This document shows positions 8,372 through 17,068 of a DNA stretch of 62,181 nucleotides, piece by piece. The stretch's first letter is position 1, and every line of letters begins with the position of its first letter. The notes below the pieces were generated by a model. The model worked only from the letters and a program-made list of their open reading frames with translations, searched no databases and had not been told where the DNA came from. A program made the translations under genes and the position numbers. Source of the stretch: CAYWNA01 sp964459305 (GTDB lineage: Bacteria; Planctomycetota; Planctomycetia; Pirellulales; Pirellulaceae); assembly GCA_964459305.1 (NCBI GenBank), contig CAYWNA010000050.1, positions 1 through 62,181 of the forward strand, read 5' to 3'.

Positions 8372-9801
8372 TCATTTTTGACGGGGCGCGGTATGGTTCT
8401 TATCAGGCCCATTGGTGTCGCGCGAAATCTGATCTCGTATTTGCATGCCGGGTCGTACTTGCGTGGATTGGGCACCAAGATAAAGTCGTCTGCGACCAAA
8501 GGATTCAAACCGCCGTCATCGATGATTTCGATGTCCTTCAGCCGATGGGGCAGAATTTCCACAATGGGCCGCCAACCGCGCTGCGAGCCGTTTGTGTTGA
8601 TCGGCTTGAACGAGGCGGGACCACGGGTGCCGCGAATTCGGAAGGTATACACGCCGTCATGGACGGTGAGTTCCTGTTCGTATGCACGTGGACCATCCGC
8701 CATGCGTGCGTCCCATGCCGGATCGCCGTAGAAAGCCACCACGTCGCGGTCGAACTGCATGCCTCGCCGGTTGCCGATGGCGTTTCCCACGCAGTAAATC
8801 AACGCGTGGTGATTGGCAAAGAACGCTTCGGTGAATGTGTAGCGGCCGGGCTGCTCGACGAAGTAATCCAGGCAGCCCCAACCGGCATATCCAAACCACG
8901 TGGGCACGGTGTAACCGATCATCTGATGGACGCCGCCACTGTTCATCCAGGCGAGCGCCATGGCGTCAGGGCCGTCGATGTGCCCCATCAGGCAGTTGCC
9001 CACGGGCAGATAGACCTTGGGATTTGTCGATTCAATGGGGTAGGTGCGCCCTTGCGTGTCACGACCAAAGAGCTTGCCTGCTTTCGATCTGAAAGACCCG
9101 TTGCGGTATGCAAAGCCGATTTGCCAATCGCGTTCCGTGGCGTGGCCGGAGGTCACAAACAGATCGGCTCGGTACTCGTTCAGTGTATCCACGAGCGCCT
9201 TGGTCGTGTCGTCCGGTCCCTTCTGTTCCACGGCTTCACCGCCTGGGCGTTTCTGCACCATGCGGTTCTTTTTCAATTCGCAGTACCAGACACCCTCTTC
9301 GACCATTTCCATGGCGATTTCCGTACCGGACGCTACCTTGCGAACGACCAGCGGCTCGGCATGCTTCGCAATACGCAAGGCACCGGCAGCATCGAATCCT
9401 GTCAGGATGCCCCACAGCGTATCGGTGTAGGGGTCGTCGTCCAACTTGCGTGTCAGCCGATGCACGCCCGCAACAAACCGCCGCGTCGCTTCGTTTGGCC
9501 GAGCCACGAAGCACGTATACCGTGGATGCTGCTTCGATAGGGGTACCAACGCCTCTTCGAGGTCTTTCTGGTACACGACAATGGCGCCGTTATGCTTGTC
9601 GACCAGCGTGCTGGCAACCTGTTTCCATTGCGCGTTGGCGTATGTTTCGCGGGACACAACAACCGCGTAGTTGCCGGTCGACGAGGAAGTTGCGTGAGAT
9701 GTAAGATTCGAGTGCGTCTCGGCGCCTGTTGCCTCGGCGGATACCGTCGTGACCGTCGAGATTACGCCAACGACAACCAGCAACGCGGTTTTGCGATTCA
9801 T
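8287..9801 (-). CDS. Predicted C25-like (gingipain/caspase-fold) exported protease
   Basis: Protein of 504 residues with a cleavable signal (about 1-22, ends VSAEA). Two motifs match the His/Cys dyad of C25-type peptidases: LFVTSGHA with His220 and YLPVGNCLMG with Cys270, about 50 residues apart, each after a hydrophobic strand. The N-terminal part (YAVVVSRETYA, GAIVVYQKDLEEAL) resembles the preceding Rossmann-like half of that fold. The family call is inference from these motifs. The C-terminus (from about residue 475) is encoded by the palindrome at 8282-8371 and ends on the TAA inside it, so it is probably an acquired tail. AAGGA precedes ATG. Confidence 0.55.
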   Translation of the reverse strand: MNRKTALLVVVGVISTVTTVSAEATGAETHSNLTSHATSSSTGNYAVVVSRETYANAQWKQVASTLVDKHNGAIVVYQKDLEEALVPLSKQHPRYTCFVARPNEATRRFVAGVHRLTRKLDDDPYTDTLWGILTGFDAAGALRIAKHAEPLVVRKVASGTEIAMEMVEEGVWYCELKKNRMVQKRPGGEAVEQKGPDDTTKALVDTLNEYRADLFVTSGHATERDWQIGFAYRNGSFRSKAGKLFGRDTQGRTYPIESTNPKVYLPVGNCLMGHIDGPDAMALAWMNSGGVHQMIGYTVPTWFGYAGWGCLDYFVEQPGRYTFTEAFFANHHALIYCVGNAIGNRRGMQFDRDVVAFYGDPAWDARMADGPRAYEQELTVHDGVYTFRIRGTRGPASFKPINTNGSQRGWRPIVEILPHRLKDIEIIDDGGLNPLVADDFILVPNPRKYDPACKYEIRFRATPMGLIRTIPRPVKNDSFNRKPEACAPRVLAPHERSRTPPACG

Positions 9802-10455
9802 AGTGGATCCTTCGTTTGCAGTTCACAGTAGTGTACTCGACGGTTGAGGAGTTGTAACGGATCCTCCAAGGCAAATTTACTAGTGGTATCCAGTATTGTC
9901 ATCCGTGCCTTGCCTCTGTCACTGGGCTTTCGCTGCTGTACCGTTCCCGGTCGAAAATGACTCGTTTAACCGCGACCCGCTAGGGGAGCGCATCTGAGTG
10001 TTGGTGATCGCCCCCGCGTTCCCCTAGCGGGTCGCGGTTAAACGAGCAAATGTGTCAAACCTGACCGAGAGCCGGATAGTAGTACCGTTTCTGTGGGAAC
10101 GCGGGTGAAACAGCCTCCCCGGTTAGACGAGACAAACTTGGCATCTTGCTCGCTGGAAGCGGTTTGGTGCTAGCTCCGAACGGTTTCCGGCACGTGGACA
10201 GGCGGTTTGGGTAATCATGGCTTCCAGCCTATCGGCAAACCGCCAAATTTCGCTCGCGCACGTTGAATTCGCCTTGATCGGGATGATCACATCCTGTATT
10301 TGTACGCGGCCCGTGAACGGCCAGGGCTGCAGTCGCCCCTGTCCGATCCATGATGGTAACGGCGGTCGCCACTCGATGGCCGCTGATCTTGTCTTCGACG
10401 GCTCTTTTCCCACTAGTCTTTTCTCGCTGACCAACAAACAAGGCAATAGCTACCG
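9802..10455. other. Intergenic region holding a family 2 palindrome and the BamA-type gene leader
   Basis: This gap separates divergent genes. It contains the palindrome at 9961-10046 and no convincing coding frame. The BamA-type gene promoter should lie in the last 300 bases but cannot be pinpointed. Confidence 0.5.
9961..10046. repeat. Dispersed palindrome family 2, copy 2
   Basis: 30-nt arms at 9961-9990 and 10017-10046 differ at one position. They begin and end with the same CTCGTTTAACCGC / GCGGTTAAACGAG as the 8282-8371 copy, but the inner stem differs completely (GACCCGCTAGGGG). Confidence 0.95.
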
Positions 10456-11832
10456 ATGCAAGGCTTTCGCTTAAACCGCGCGCCGGCCGTCGGCTGCGGA
10501 TACACATCTTTTCTGACGGTGTCATTGCTACTGGTGCAAGTCTCCTTCGCGCAACCGGCGCCGCAGGGCCAATTCAGGCAGCCTCTGGTTGCAGGTGTGC
10601 AGATTAGGGGAAACGAGACCACCGAGGTGCGGTTGATCCAGTCTCAACTGAGGACCAGGAAAGACCGGGAATTCGATCCACAAATCGTGCAGGCCGACGT
10701 AACTCGGTTGGCTGCGACGGGGCGGTTTCGTGATATACGCACCTACACCCAGAATACCCCGGCCGGCATCATCGTAACGTTCGAGGTCTTTGAGAGTCCC
10801 ACCATCCGGTATGTTCGTTTCCACGGCAATCGCGGCATCAACGAAAAAGTACTGTCGAAACAGGATGGATTGGACGTCGGTGACCCACTGAATCGGTACG
10901 CGGTCGATGAGGCGCGACGAAAAATCGAGGAATTTTATCACACTAAAGGCTACTCCAAATGTCAGGTATTTGTTCGAGAGGGTAACAAACCTCAAGATCG
11001 CGGCGCAATGTTCGAGATCAACGAAGGCTATTTGGAGCGAATCTGGAAAACGAAATTCGTCGGGAACACCATCGCCTCGGACGACCGGTTGAAGACACAA
11101 GTCAAGTCCAAGCCGGGAATCCTCTGGTATCTGTTTCGCGGCAAAGTCAATCGGAACCAAATCGACGAGGATATGGACCGGCTGACAGCCTACTATCGCA
11201 ATCTGGGTTATTTCAACGCTCGCATTGGCCGTGAATTGGAATTTGGCGAATCGGGAAAGTGGTTGACGATCACATTCGTAATCGACGAAGGACCCCGGTA
11301 CGTCGTCCGAAACATCGCGGTCGTGGGAAACCGGAAGTTCTCGACGGCGTCGTTACTGGAACGTATGGAGTTGAAGGGCGGCGAATACTTCAACCATGGC
11401 AAGATGAACCAGGACGTGAGCACGCTGGTGGACATCTACGGCGGACAAGGGCACATCTTCGTGGACGTCCAACCCGATCCGCGATTCCTGGAGGAACCCG
11501 GGCAGCTTGATTTGGTCTACAACATCGAAGAGGGCGGCGTTTGGCGAGCTGGGAGAATCAACGTTCACATCGCGGGCGAGCATCCCCACACGCGGGAAAG
11601 CGTCGTCCGGAATCGCATGTCGGTACGCCCCGGCGACATTATCGACATGCGCGAAATTCGCAACAGCGAACGGCGACTGATGGCATCCCAGTTGTTCTTG
11701 AACGACCCAACGACAGGGAAGAAACCGCGAGTCGATATTTCCCCGCCCGAATTGCAGGAATCGTGGGGCCCGGTGGGCGGTCGCGGTTCGCCCGGGCAAA
11801 GATCGTATCGCGGCCAGAGTCCGGACTATTGA
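10456..11832 (+). CDS. BamA-type POTRA protein lacking a beta-barrel
   Basis: Protein of 458 residues: a signal-like N-terminus (GYTSFLTVSLLLVQVSFA) followed by about five POTRA-like modules. They begin near VAGVQIRGN (43), PTIRYVRFHGN (112), IWKTKFVGN (195), YVVRNIAVVGN (280) and WRAGRINVHIAG (360). Each ends in a strand such as GIIVTFEV or LDLVYNIEEG. Full-length BamA continues into a 16-strand barrel, but here the frame stops in a short Gly-rich tail. The barrel is encoded by the next gene after 138 bp. Predicted role: periplasmic chaperone half of outer-membrane protein insertion. The start codon lacks a strong ribosome site. Confidence 0.8.
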   Translation: MQGFRLNRAPAVGCGYTSFLTVSLLLVQVSFAQPAPQGQFRQPLVAGVQIRGNETTEVRLIQSQLRTRKDREFDPQIVQADVTRLAATGRFRDIRTYTQNTPAGIIVTFEVFESPTIRYVRFHGNRGINEKVLSKQDGLDVGDPLNRYAVDEARRKIEEFYHTKGYSKCQVFVREGNKPQDRGAMFEINEGYLERIWKTKFVGNTIASDDRLKTQVKSKPGILWYLFRGKVNRNQIDEDMDRLTAYYRNLGYFNARIGRELEFGESGKWLTITFVIDEGPRYVVRNIAVVGNRKFSTASLLERMELKGGEYFNHGKMNQDVSTLVDIYGGQGHIFVDVQPDPRFLEEPGQLDLVYNIEEGGVWRAGRINVHIAGEHPHTRESVVRNRMSVRPGDIIDMREIRNSERRLMASQLFLNDPTTGKKPRVDISPPELQESWGPVGGRGSPGQRSYRGQSPDY

Positions 11833-11970
11833 CGATGATGCCGCCAAGTGGGAACCGAGTAGGTCAGGCTTTCCGGCCTTACCGCGTCGCGCCAAGAAGA
11901 ACAGGCTACGGAATGTGTTCACGGCGATTGAGAATCACAGCACAACCACCAAGCGTCCGAGGATAGAACG

Positions 11971-13509
11971 TTGAGGGAATCCAGCGCGATCACCGTAAGG
12001 CTGCTGTGGATTGGCCTTGTGGTTGCCACGACAGGCTGTGTTGGCATGCAGCCCAGTCGGATGGCGTATCGTCCGTCATATCAGCAACCGCAAACCTCCG
12101 GGACAACGTGGTCAGGTACCGAGATTGCCGACGCAACACCTCCGGCTCGCGAGGGCAATATCGTCCGCGGTCAAGACAGCGGGCATGGCGACCCCCTCGG
12201 TAGACGAGACGCGGGTTCGAGTCAGTTCATGCGACATCGCATGCCAGTCACGCAGGCACAGTACAACACCGCGCCGGCGCCTGCCTACACGGCCCCCGCT
12301 CCCTACGGCACCGCACCGGCGCCGATGGGGTCTGCCCCGACACAGCCACTCACCGCACCGGGGCCGCAGGAGATCATGCCTGCGCCGCTGGCGCAGCCGT
12401 ACGTCGATATCGATCCCAGCATGTCCACGCCGCTCGACGTGTTCGTCGAGGAGACGCACACCGGCCGGTTCATGTTTGGCGCAGGCATCAACTCGGACGC
12501 GGGCGTGACCGGGCAGATCGTGATCGACGAGCGCAACTTTGACATCACGCGAGTTCCCACCAGCTTCCACGACTTCGTCAACGGCACCGCCTTCCGGGGT
12601 GCTGGTCAAGGCTTCCGGTTGGAGGCCATGCCAGGCAACCTGGTCCAGCGATACTTGGTCAGCTTCACCGAACCGTACCTGCTCAATACGCAGATCAGCT
12701 TGAATGTAAGCGGTTTCTTGTACGACCGCCGTTTTTACGACTGGGACGAACGGCGAGCCGGTGGCCGCTTGTCGCTCGGCTACCGCTTGACGCCAGATTT
12801 GTCATTCAGTACGGCTCTGAGGGGGGAGAGTGTCAGGATTTCCGATCCACGCGTGGTCGGGGTTCTCCAACCGGCAGAACTCACAAGGGTGCTCGGAAAG
12901 AGCGAACTGTACAGCGGCCGATTCACACTTTCACACGATACTCGCGACGTTCCATTTGCGCCCACCGAAGGATCTCTGGTCGAGCTGAGCTACGAGCAGG
13001 TCTTTGGCGACTTCGACTACCCACGCGGCGAACTTGACTATCGCAGGTATTTCATTATCCGCGAACGTCCGGATGGTTCGGGGCGGCACACGTTCGGATG
13101 CAATTTCCGCGTCGGCGTCAGCGGTTCAGACACGCCGCTGTTCGAGAACTACTTTGCCGGTGGCTTCTCCACGCTTCGGGGCTTCGATTTCCGTGGCGCT
13201 TCTCCTGTCGATGCGCCCAGCGGCATTCGTGTGGGTGGTAGATTTCGATTCCTAGGATCGGCTGAATACATTTTCCCCCTGACTGCAGACGACATGCTGA
13301 AAGGCGCGTTGTTCGTCGATTTTGGCACGGTCGAAAGAGACATTCGGATCGAAGCGGACAACTACCGTGTGGCTCCGGGGGCCGGATTGCGCATCAATGT
13401 TCCAGCGTTGGGGCCGGCGCCGCTGGCATTTGACTTCGCATTTCCCGTGGCCCAAGCCGACACGGATGAAACTCAGATCTTTAGCTTCTTCATGGGTGTG
13501 GGAAGATAA
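11971..13509 (+). CDS. BamA-type surface antigen beta-barrel, lipoprotein-like
   Basis: Protein of 512 residues starting at TTG with GAGGAT seven bases upstream. The N-terminus is a lipoprotein-like signal (LLWIGLVVATTGCVG, Cys23). A Pro/Ala-rich linker (about 95-145, APAPAYTAPAP-type repeats) follows, then an Omp85 barrel from about residue 150. The LRGF loop-6 motif (STLRGFDFRG) and closing strands LAFDFAFPV and IFSFFMGVG are visible. No POTRA is seen; those are in the preceding gene. The 138-bp spacer carries several in-frame stops, so this is a true two-gene split and not a single frameshift. It probably forms an outer-membrane pore with the POTRA protein. Confidence 0.8.
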   Translation: MRESSAITVRLLWIGLVVATTGCVGMQPSRMAYRPSYQQPQTSGTTWSGTEIADATPPAREGNIVRGQDSGHGDPLGRRDAGSSQFMRHRMPVTQAQYNTAPAPAYTAPAPYGTAPAPMGSAPTQPLTAPGPQEIMPAPLAQPYVDIDPSMSTPLDVFVEETHTGRFMFGAGINSDAGVTGQIVIDERNFDITRVPTSFHDFVNGTAFRGAGQGFRLEAMPGNLVQRYLVSFTEPYLLNTQISLNVSGFLYDRRFYDWDERRAGGRLSLGYRLTPDLSFSTALRGESVRISDPRVVGVLQPAELTRVLGKSELYSGRFTLSHDTRDVPFAPTEGSLVELSYEQVFGDFDYPRGELDYRRYFIIRERPDGSGRHTFGCNFRVGVSGSDTPLFENYFAGGFSTLRGFDFRGASPVDAPSGIRVGGRFRFLGSAEYIFPLTADDMLKGALFVDFGTVERDIRIEADNYRVAPGAGLRINVPALGPAPLAFDFAFPVAQADTDETQIFSFFMGVGR

Positions 13510-13636
13510 CGCCACACTCCCTCTCCTCCTCTGGCTTCACGGCCTTTCTGCGGCTAAGATTTTGGGATGTGATGGCGTGGCGGCTACCTTCACAGTGGCT
13601 TAGCCGCATCCGTTCTTGATTCGTCGAGGCGCCTCG

Positions 13637-14494
13637 ATGGTTGGAATGCAGTTTACGTGCCCCCACTGTGCAGGTGTTTTTCAGGTGGACAGCTCCATGT
13701 CCGGAGGACAGGTGGCGTGTCCGCACTGTCAAGGTGTTGTCGCCCTGCCGGCGATGGGTGGCGTAGATCCTGCGCAGCCCCCCCACCCACAAACCGGTAG
13801 TACTCAGCAGCCGTTTTCCTCTTCTCCGACGGTTCCCGGCAGCCCGTCGTTCCCACCGGATGGCCCGCAGACGACCAGACCAAGCACGCCACAGGTCGGC
13901 GGCGGAGCGCCGGTCTCGCCCGCCGGTCAGCAGCAGCCGACGGGCACAGCAGGCGGGGAGCGCCCGCTACGGCCCGTACCGATCGATCCGCAACGGCCGC
14001 AGGGGCAGGAAAGGCCAATAAGCGGGCCGAGTGGGCAACGGCCGGTCGCGCCTGTCGGGCAGACGCCGGGGCCGACTGGTGCCCCGAAGACGACCGCCGG
14101 CCCGTTGCCGATGTCCACACCGAAGCCAGTCCCAAAGGGCGCAAGCCCTGGTGATGCCGCTCGGTCACCGGGAGGTGGAGCGGCAAGCGGCGGCACCACT
14201 ACGCCTGGCAGGACTCCCGTGCCTATCTCGTCGACATCTGGCGCCACGGTTGCCGCGCGCCGACCTTCGGGCGAGGGCGGATCGCTGGTCATTCCGACCG
14301 AGGACGGCGGATTCGTCACGCTGCGCGATCCGGTCAAGACGGTTGGCGATGGCGACGAAATGATCGAGCTTCAGTCGCTCCCTCCCGAAGAACGTGAAAA
14401 GCGGAAGCTTAAAAAGAACCTTATCATTTGGGGCGTTGGGTTCGTCGTCATTGGAGTCACCTTGTACATCCTTCTCGCGATGGGTCCCCTTTGA
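13637..14494 (+). CDS. Zinc-ribbon, Pro-rich, single-pass membrane protein
   Basis: Protein of 285 residues, ATG chosen with GAGG seven bases upstream; a TTG 21 bases earlier keeps the frame open. The N-terminus holds a CPHC...CPHC zinc ribbon (FTCPHCAGVF and VACPHCQGVV). A long Pro/Gly/Thr-rich low-complexity region (about 45-200) follows. A C-terminal transmembrane helix (IIWGVGFVVIGVTLYILLA) sits close to the end, preceded by a basic patch RKLKKN. Such tail-anchored zinc-ribbon proteins are common and uncharacterised in planctomycetes. It follows the BamA pair on the same strand by 127 bp; a functional link is only inferred from position. Confidence 0.7.
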   Translation: MVGMQFTCPHCAGVFQVDSSMSGGQVACPHCQGVVALPAMGGVDPAQPPHPQTGSTQQPFSSSPTVPGSPSFPPDGPQTTRPSTPQVGGGAPVSPAGQQQPTGTAGGERPLRPVPIDPQRPQGQERPISGPSGQRPVAPVGQTPGPTGAPKTTAGPLPMSTPKPVPKGASPGDAARSPGGGAASGGTTTPGRTPVPISSTSGATVAARRPSGEGGSLVIPTEDGGFVTLRDPVKTVGDGDEMIELQSLPPEEREKRKLKKNLIIWGVGFVVIGVTLYILLAMGPL

Positions 14495-14610
14495 CGAAGA
14501 TACCGTTTCAACAGATGCAGCCGCCGGTCGATGGCATCAATGAGCCCCGATGGCGAGCCGACATGACGGCGATCGCCATAAAGTCTGGCCGCACGGGCGC
14601 AGGAATGGGT

Positions 14611-14683
14611 TTGTAGCTGGATTCGCTAAGAATTCAGACGGATTACGCCCTCACCGCCTGAATTCTTGCGAATCCAGCTACAA
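14611..14683. repeat. Palindrome (TTGTAGCTGGATTCGC arms)
   Basis: 27-nt left arm 14611-14637 and 26-nt right arm 14658-14683 pair fully apart from a one-base insertion (CTAAG against CTTG). The loop is 20 nt. No second copy is seen in the window. Confidence 0.9.
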
Positions 14684-14992
14684 GTCTTGTCGACGAATCC
14701 TTGCCGTCCCGCAACTCCGTTCCTGCGCCCTGGCCGCACACGACGGACTGCAAAACTTGGCGCTCGAACAGTTTTGGGGTAGAGTGAGAGGTAGCGGCCG
14801 GTAGCGTCGGCGACTACTTGGTTCTTGTCTTACTCATTCTGTCTTTTCCAACGAGCGACGTTAACTGGCCGACTCCTGTCGAGGAGTTGGGCCATGCGCT
14901 GGGTGCACTTTAACCCGGTACGGCTTCGGCCTTTGCGGTCGACGTCTACCCTCTCCGTGTCCATTCCATACCGCCCTCGGGCGAGTCTGACT

Positions 14993-15058
14993 CGCAGCCG
15001 AACTCGTCGGAGCTTGGCGTCTTTCCACGTACACCAAAGTCTGGTGACTTCGGCTACA
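14993..15058. repeat. Dispersed palindrome family 1, degenerate copy C
   Basis: The right arm 15034-15058 matches the right arm of copy B at all but one position (CTGGTGACTT for CTGGCGACTT). The left arm 14993-15017 has decayed (CAGCCGAACTCGTCGGAGCTTGG). The loop keeps a CTTTCCACG core similar to the other copies. Confidence 0.75.
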
Positions 15059-15236
15059 TTCAAGAAACAGACGAACTTGGCCGCGGGCGGTACACCCACG
15101 CGCCGTTCGCTCTTGCACCACCGAGCACGAGGGCCGCCCAATCGTGCCGGCTCTCGCCGTCGAGATTGTGTCTGGGGGCTTCGGCCTCCCGTGTGCTTCT
15201 GTGTGTTCGAGCCTATGTTTCGAAAGGAGACCAGCC

Positions 15237-16928
15237 ATGATACGCCAGGCAAAACTGCCTGGGCTGGTTAGATTGCTGTATACCCATAATCCCTTCTATC
15301 TGATCAGCTCCGGTCTAATCCTGTACGGTATTTACGTCGCCTTCCGATCGGAAGACGCAAAGGTTGACGATCCATGGCTCTTGATATTGTCACTGTGCGG
15401 ATACACCGCACTGATGGCGGTTACGGCCTTGTTGGTGATTAAGCTCGGAAAGGTCTGGGAAGACGCGAGGTCCATCGTCCTTATCTTGTTGTTTCAATTC
15501 GCCGCGCTTTCCATGAGCTTCGACGAGATCTGTGCTGTTTCGTCGGCGACGGCCTTTCGGTTACTGCTGTTTGGCTTCGCTTTCTCCACATTAATCTCCG
15601 AGGCGGTGATCGGCGGTTTGGGGATCAGATTCCCACGTCTGTTTCGCCTTCCGTACTACCTGATTCTGGGACTGTTCTTCTTCTATCCCTTGTGCCTATC
15701 GCCCGGAGTCACGGAAGCTACTGCCAGTGTCATTACTTGGCGCATCTACCTTTTCTCAGCATTTGCCGGCCTTGCGTTTCTTACGCTCATCCCGGCCGTG
15801 CGGCGTGGGGCAGCCTACGTCGCCAAAAGCGGAACACCATGGCCGTGGCCATGGTTTCCCTGGACTGCGTTCGGCTTCTTGGCGTTTGCCGTGTGTGTGC
15901 GTTCTTACGTGCTGTCCCAATCGTTCAACGTCTTCGGACTGCACAACGCCTTTGGTGCGTACTACCTGGTGCCATTCTTCCTCGCTCTGCTATTCCTCCT
16001 GGTGGAGGTTTCCGTGGTCGATCGGCGCGGGCGGCTGCAAACGCTGCTGATGGTCGTCGCACCAGCCCTCTTGGCGATTTCGATTCCCACGGGAGACAAC
16101 TTCTTCTACCGGAGGTTCCTCTGGATGCTCCAGGAGTCTCTGGGGTCTCCCATGTGGATGACGCTGGTGGGGCTGGCCTTGTTCTACGCCTACGCCTGGG
16201 TGCGAAGACTGCCTGCTGCCGAATTCGGCTTGGTTCCCGTTTTGGCACTACTTTCAGTTGTCGATCGACAAGCCGTCGACTGGCAGACGTTGATCGGCTT
16301 CCAGTGGTGGCCGCTAGCGACGCTGGGCGGCCTACAGCTCGCGCTATCGATCACGTGTCGCAGTTCGATTCGCTGCGCGGTGTCGTCTGCGTGTCTGGTG
16401 GCGGCATCGACAATCGTTTTGCGGGATACCAGTTTCGTAGCATTCGGCGGCGCGATACCGTTTTACATGCTCCTGGCCGCTGTACTGCTGATCGGCCTGG
16501 CCTTCGACGATCGCTTTGCCGCGATTCTCCGCAAAGCGGGAGTCGTGCTGACCGTGTGTGCTCTGAGCACGGTGATTACGCCGCTGGATGCATACGGCAT
16601 CTCAGAACTAGCTAGACTCCTCTACGCCATTGCCGCGACGGTCGTGGTCTGGGCCTATTGGTGGCTCGTCAGGGACAAATGGTGGTTCTGGGCTGCGATC
16701 ATCAACGTGGCCGAGACATTGTTCGCGGGCGTGTGGGCGTCCTATTGGACGCTTGGCGATCGGATCGGTCGAAAGGCGTTGATCCCGCTATTATTCGGCG
16801 CGGCCTTCTTTGTGATTGCTGCGATGATCAGCGCGATCAAGGGTGGAATTCTCAAGCGATTGCGAACTCACCCGTTAGCGTATCTTGTCCTGCAAAGATA
16901 TGAGAGCAGTCGCGGCATCAACAGATAG
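15237..16928 (+). CDS. Polytopic membrane protein of unknown function
   Basis: Protein of 563 residues with about 16 to 18 hydrophobic helices spread over the whole length, beginning with FYLISSGLILYGIYVAF and ending with LIPLLFGAAFFVIAAMISAI. No recognisable transporter or enzyme signature is seen. The N-terminal sequence LPGLVRLLYTHNPFYLISS may be a useful family marker. The start is set by AAAGGAGA seven bases before ATG; the frame is open 31 codons further upstream without a site. It appears monocistronic, with a terminator at 16957-16994. Confidence 0.75.
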   Translation: MIRQAKLPGLVRLLYTHNPFYLISSGLILYGIYVAFRSEDAKVDDPWLLILSLCGYTALMAVTALLVIKLGKVWEDARSIVLILLFQFAALSMSFDEICAVSSATAFRLLLFGFAFSTLISEAVIGGLGIRFPRLFRLPYYLILGLFFFYPLCLSPGVTEATASVITWRIYLFSAFAGLAFLTLIPAVRRGAAYVAKSGTPWPWPWFPWTAFGFLAFAVCVRSYVLSQSFNVFGLHNAFGAYYLVPFFLALLFLLVEVSVVDRRGRLQTLLMVVAPALLAISIPTGDNFFYRRFLWMLQESLGSPMWMTLVGLALFYAYAWVRRLPAAEFGLVPVLALLSVVDRQAVDWQTLIGFQWWPLATLGGLQLALSITCRSSIRCAVSSACLVAASTIVLRDTSFVAFGGAIPFYMLLAAVLLIGLAFDDRFAAILRKAGVVLTVCALSTVITPLDAYGISELARLLYAIAATVVVWAYWWLVRDKWWFWAAIINVAETLFAGVWASYWTLGDRIGRKALIPLLFGAAFFVIAAMISAIKGGILKRLRTHPLAYLVLQRYESSRGINR

Positions 16929-16956
16929 CCGCGTCTTTGTCATCTGTTGACAGAAC

Positions 16957-16994
16957 GGGCCGCTGGTTCTACCCGGACCAGCGGTCCTGTTTTT
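16957..16994 (+). terminator. Intrinsic terminator after the polytopic membrane protein
   Basis: CCGCTGGT (16960-16967) pairs with ACCAGCGG (16977-16984), extended outward by a G-U and two G-C pairs, and followed by TGTTTTT. It begins 28 nt after the stop codon. Confidence 0.75.
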
Positions 16995-17068
16995 GCGTCT
17001 GCCCACACCCGATGAGTCGTCTTTTGGCCGCAAGCGTGCGCGAAGAAGGGCCCAGTGCAGCCCTTCGG

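Larger units (their letters stand above)
14495..15236. other. Intergenic region with two palindromes
   Basis: This 742-bp gap holds the palindrome at 14611-14683 and the degenerate family 1 copy at 14993-15058. No supported gene is seen. The right end carries GAAAGGAGA just before the membrane protein start. Confidence 0.5.
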
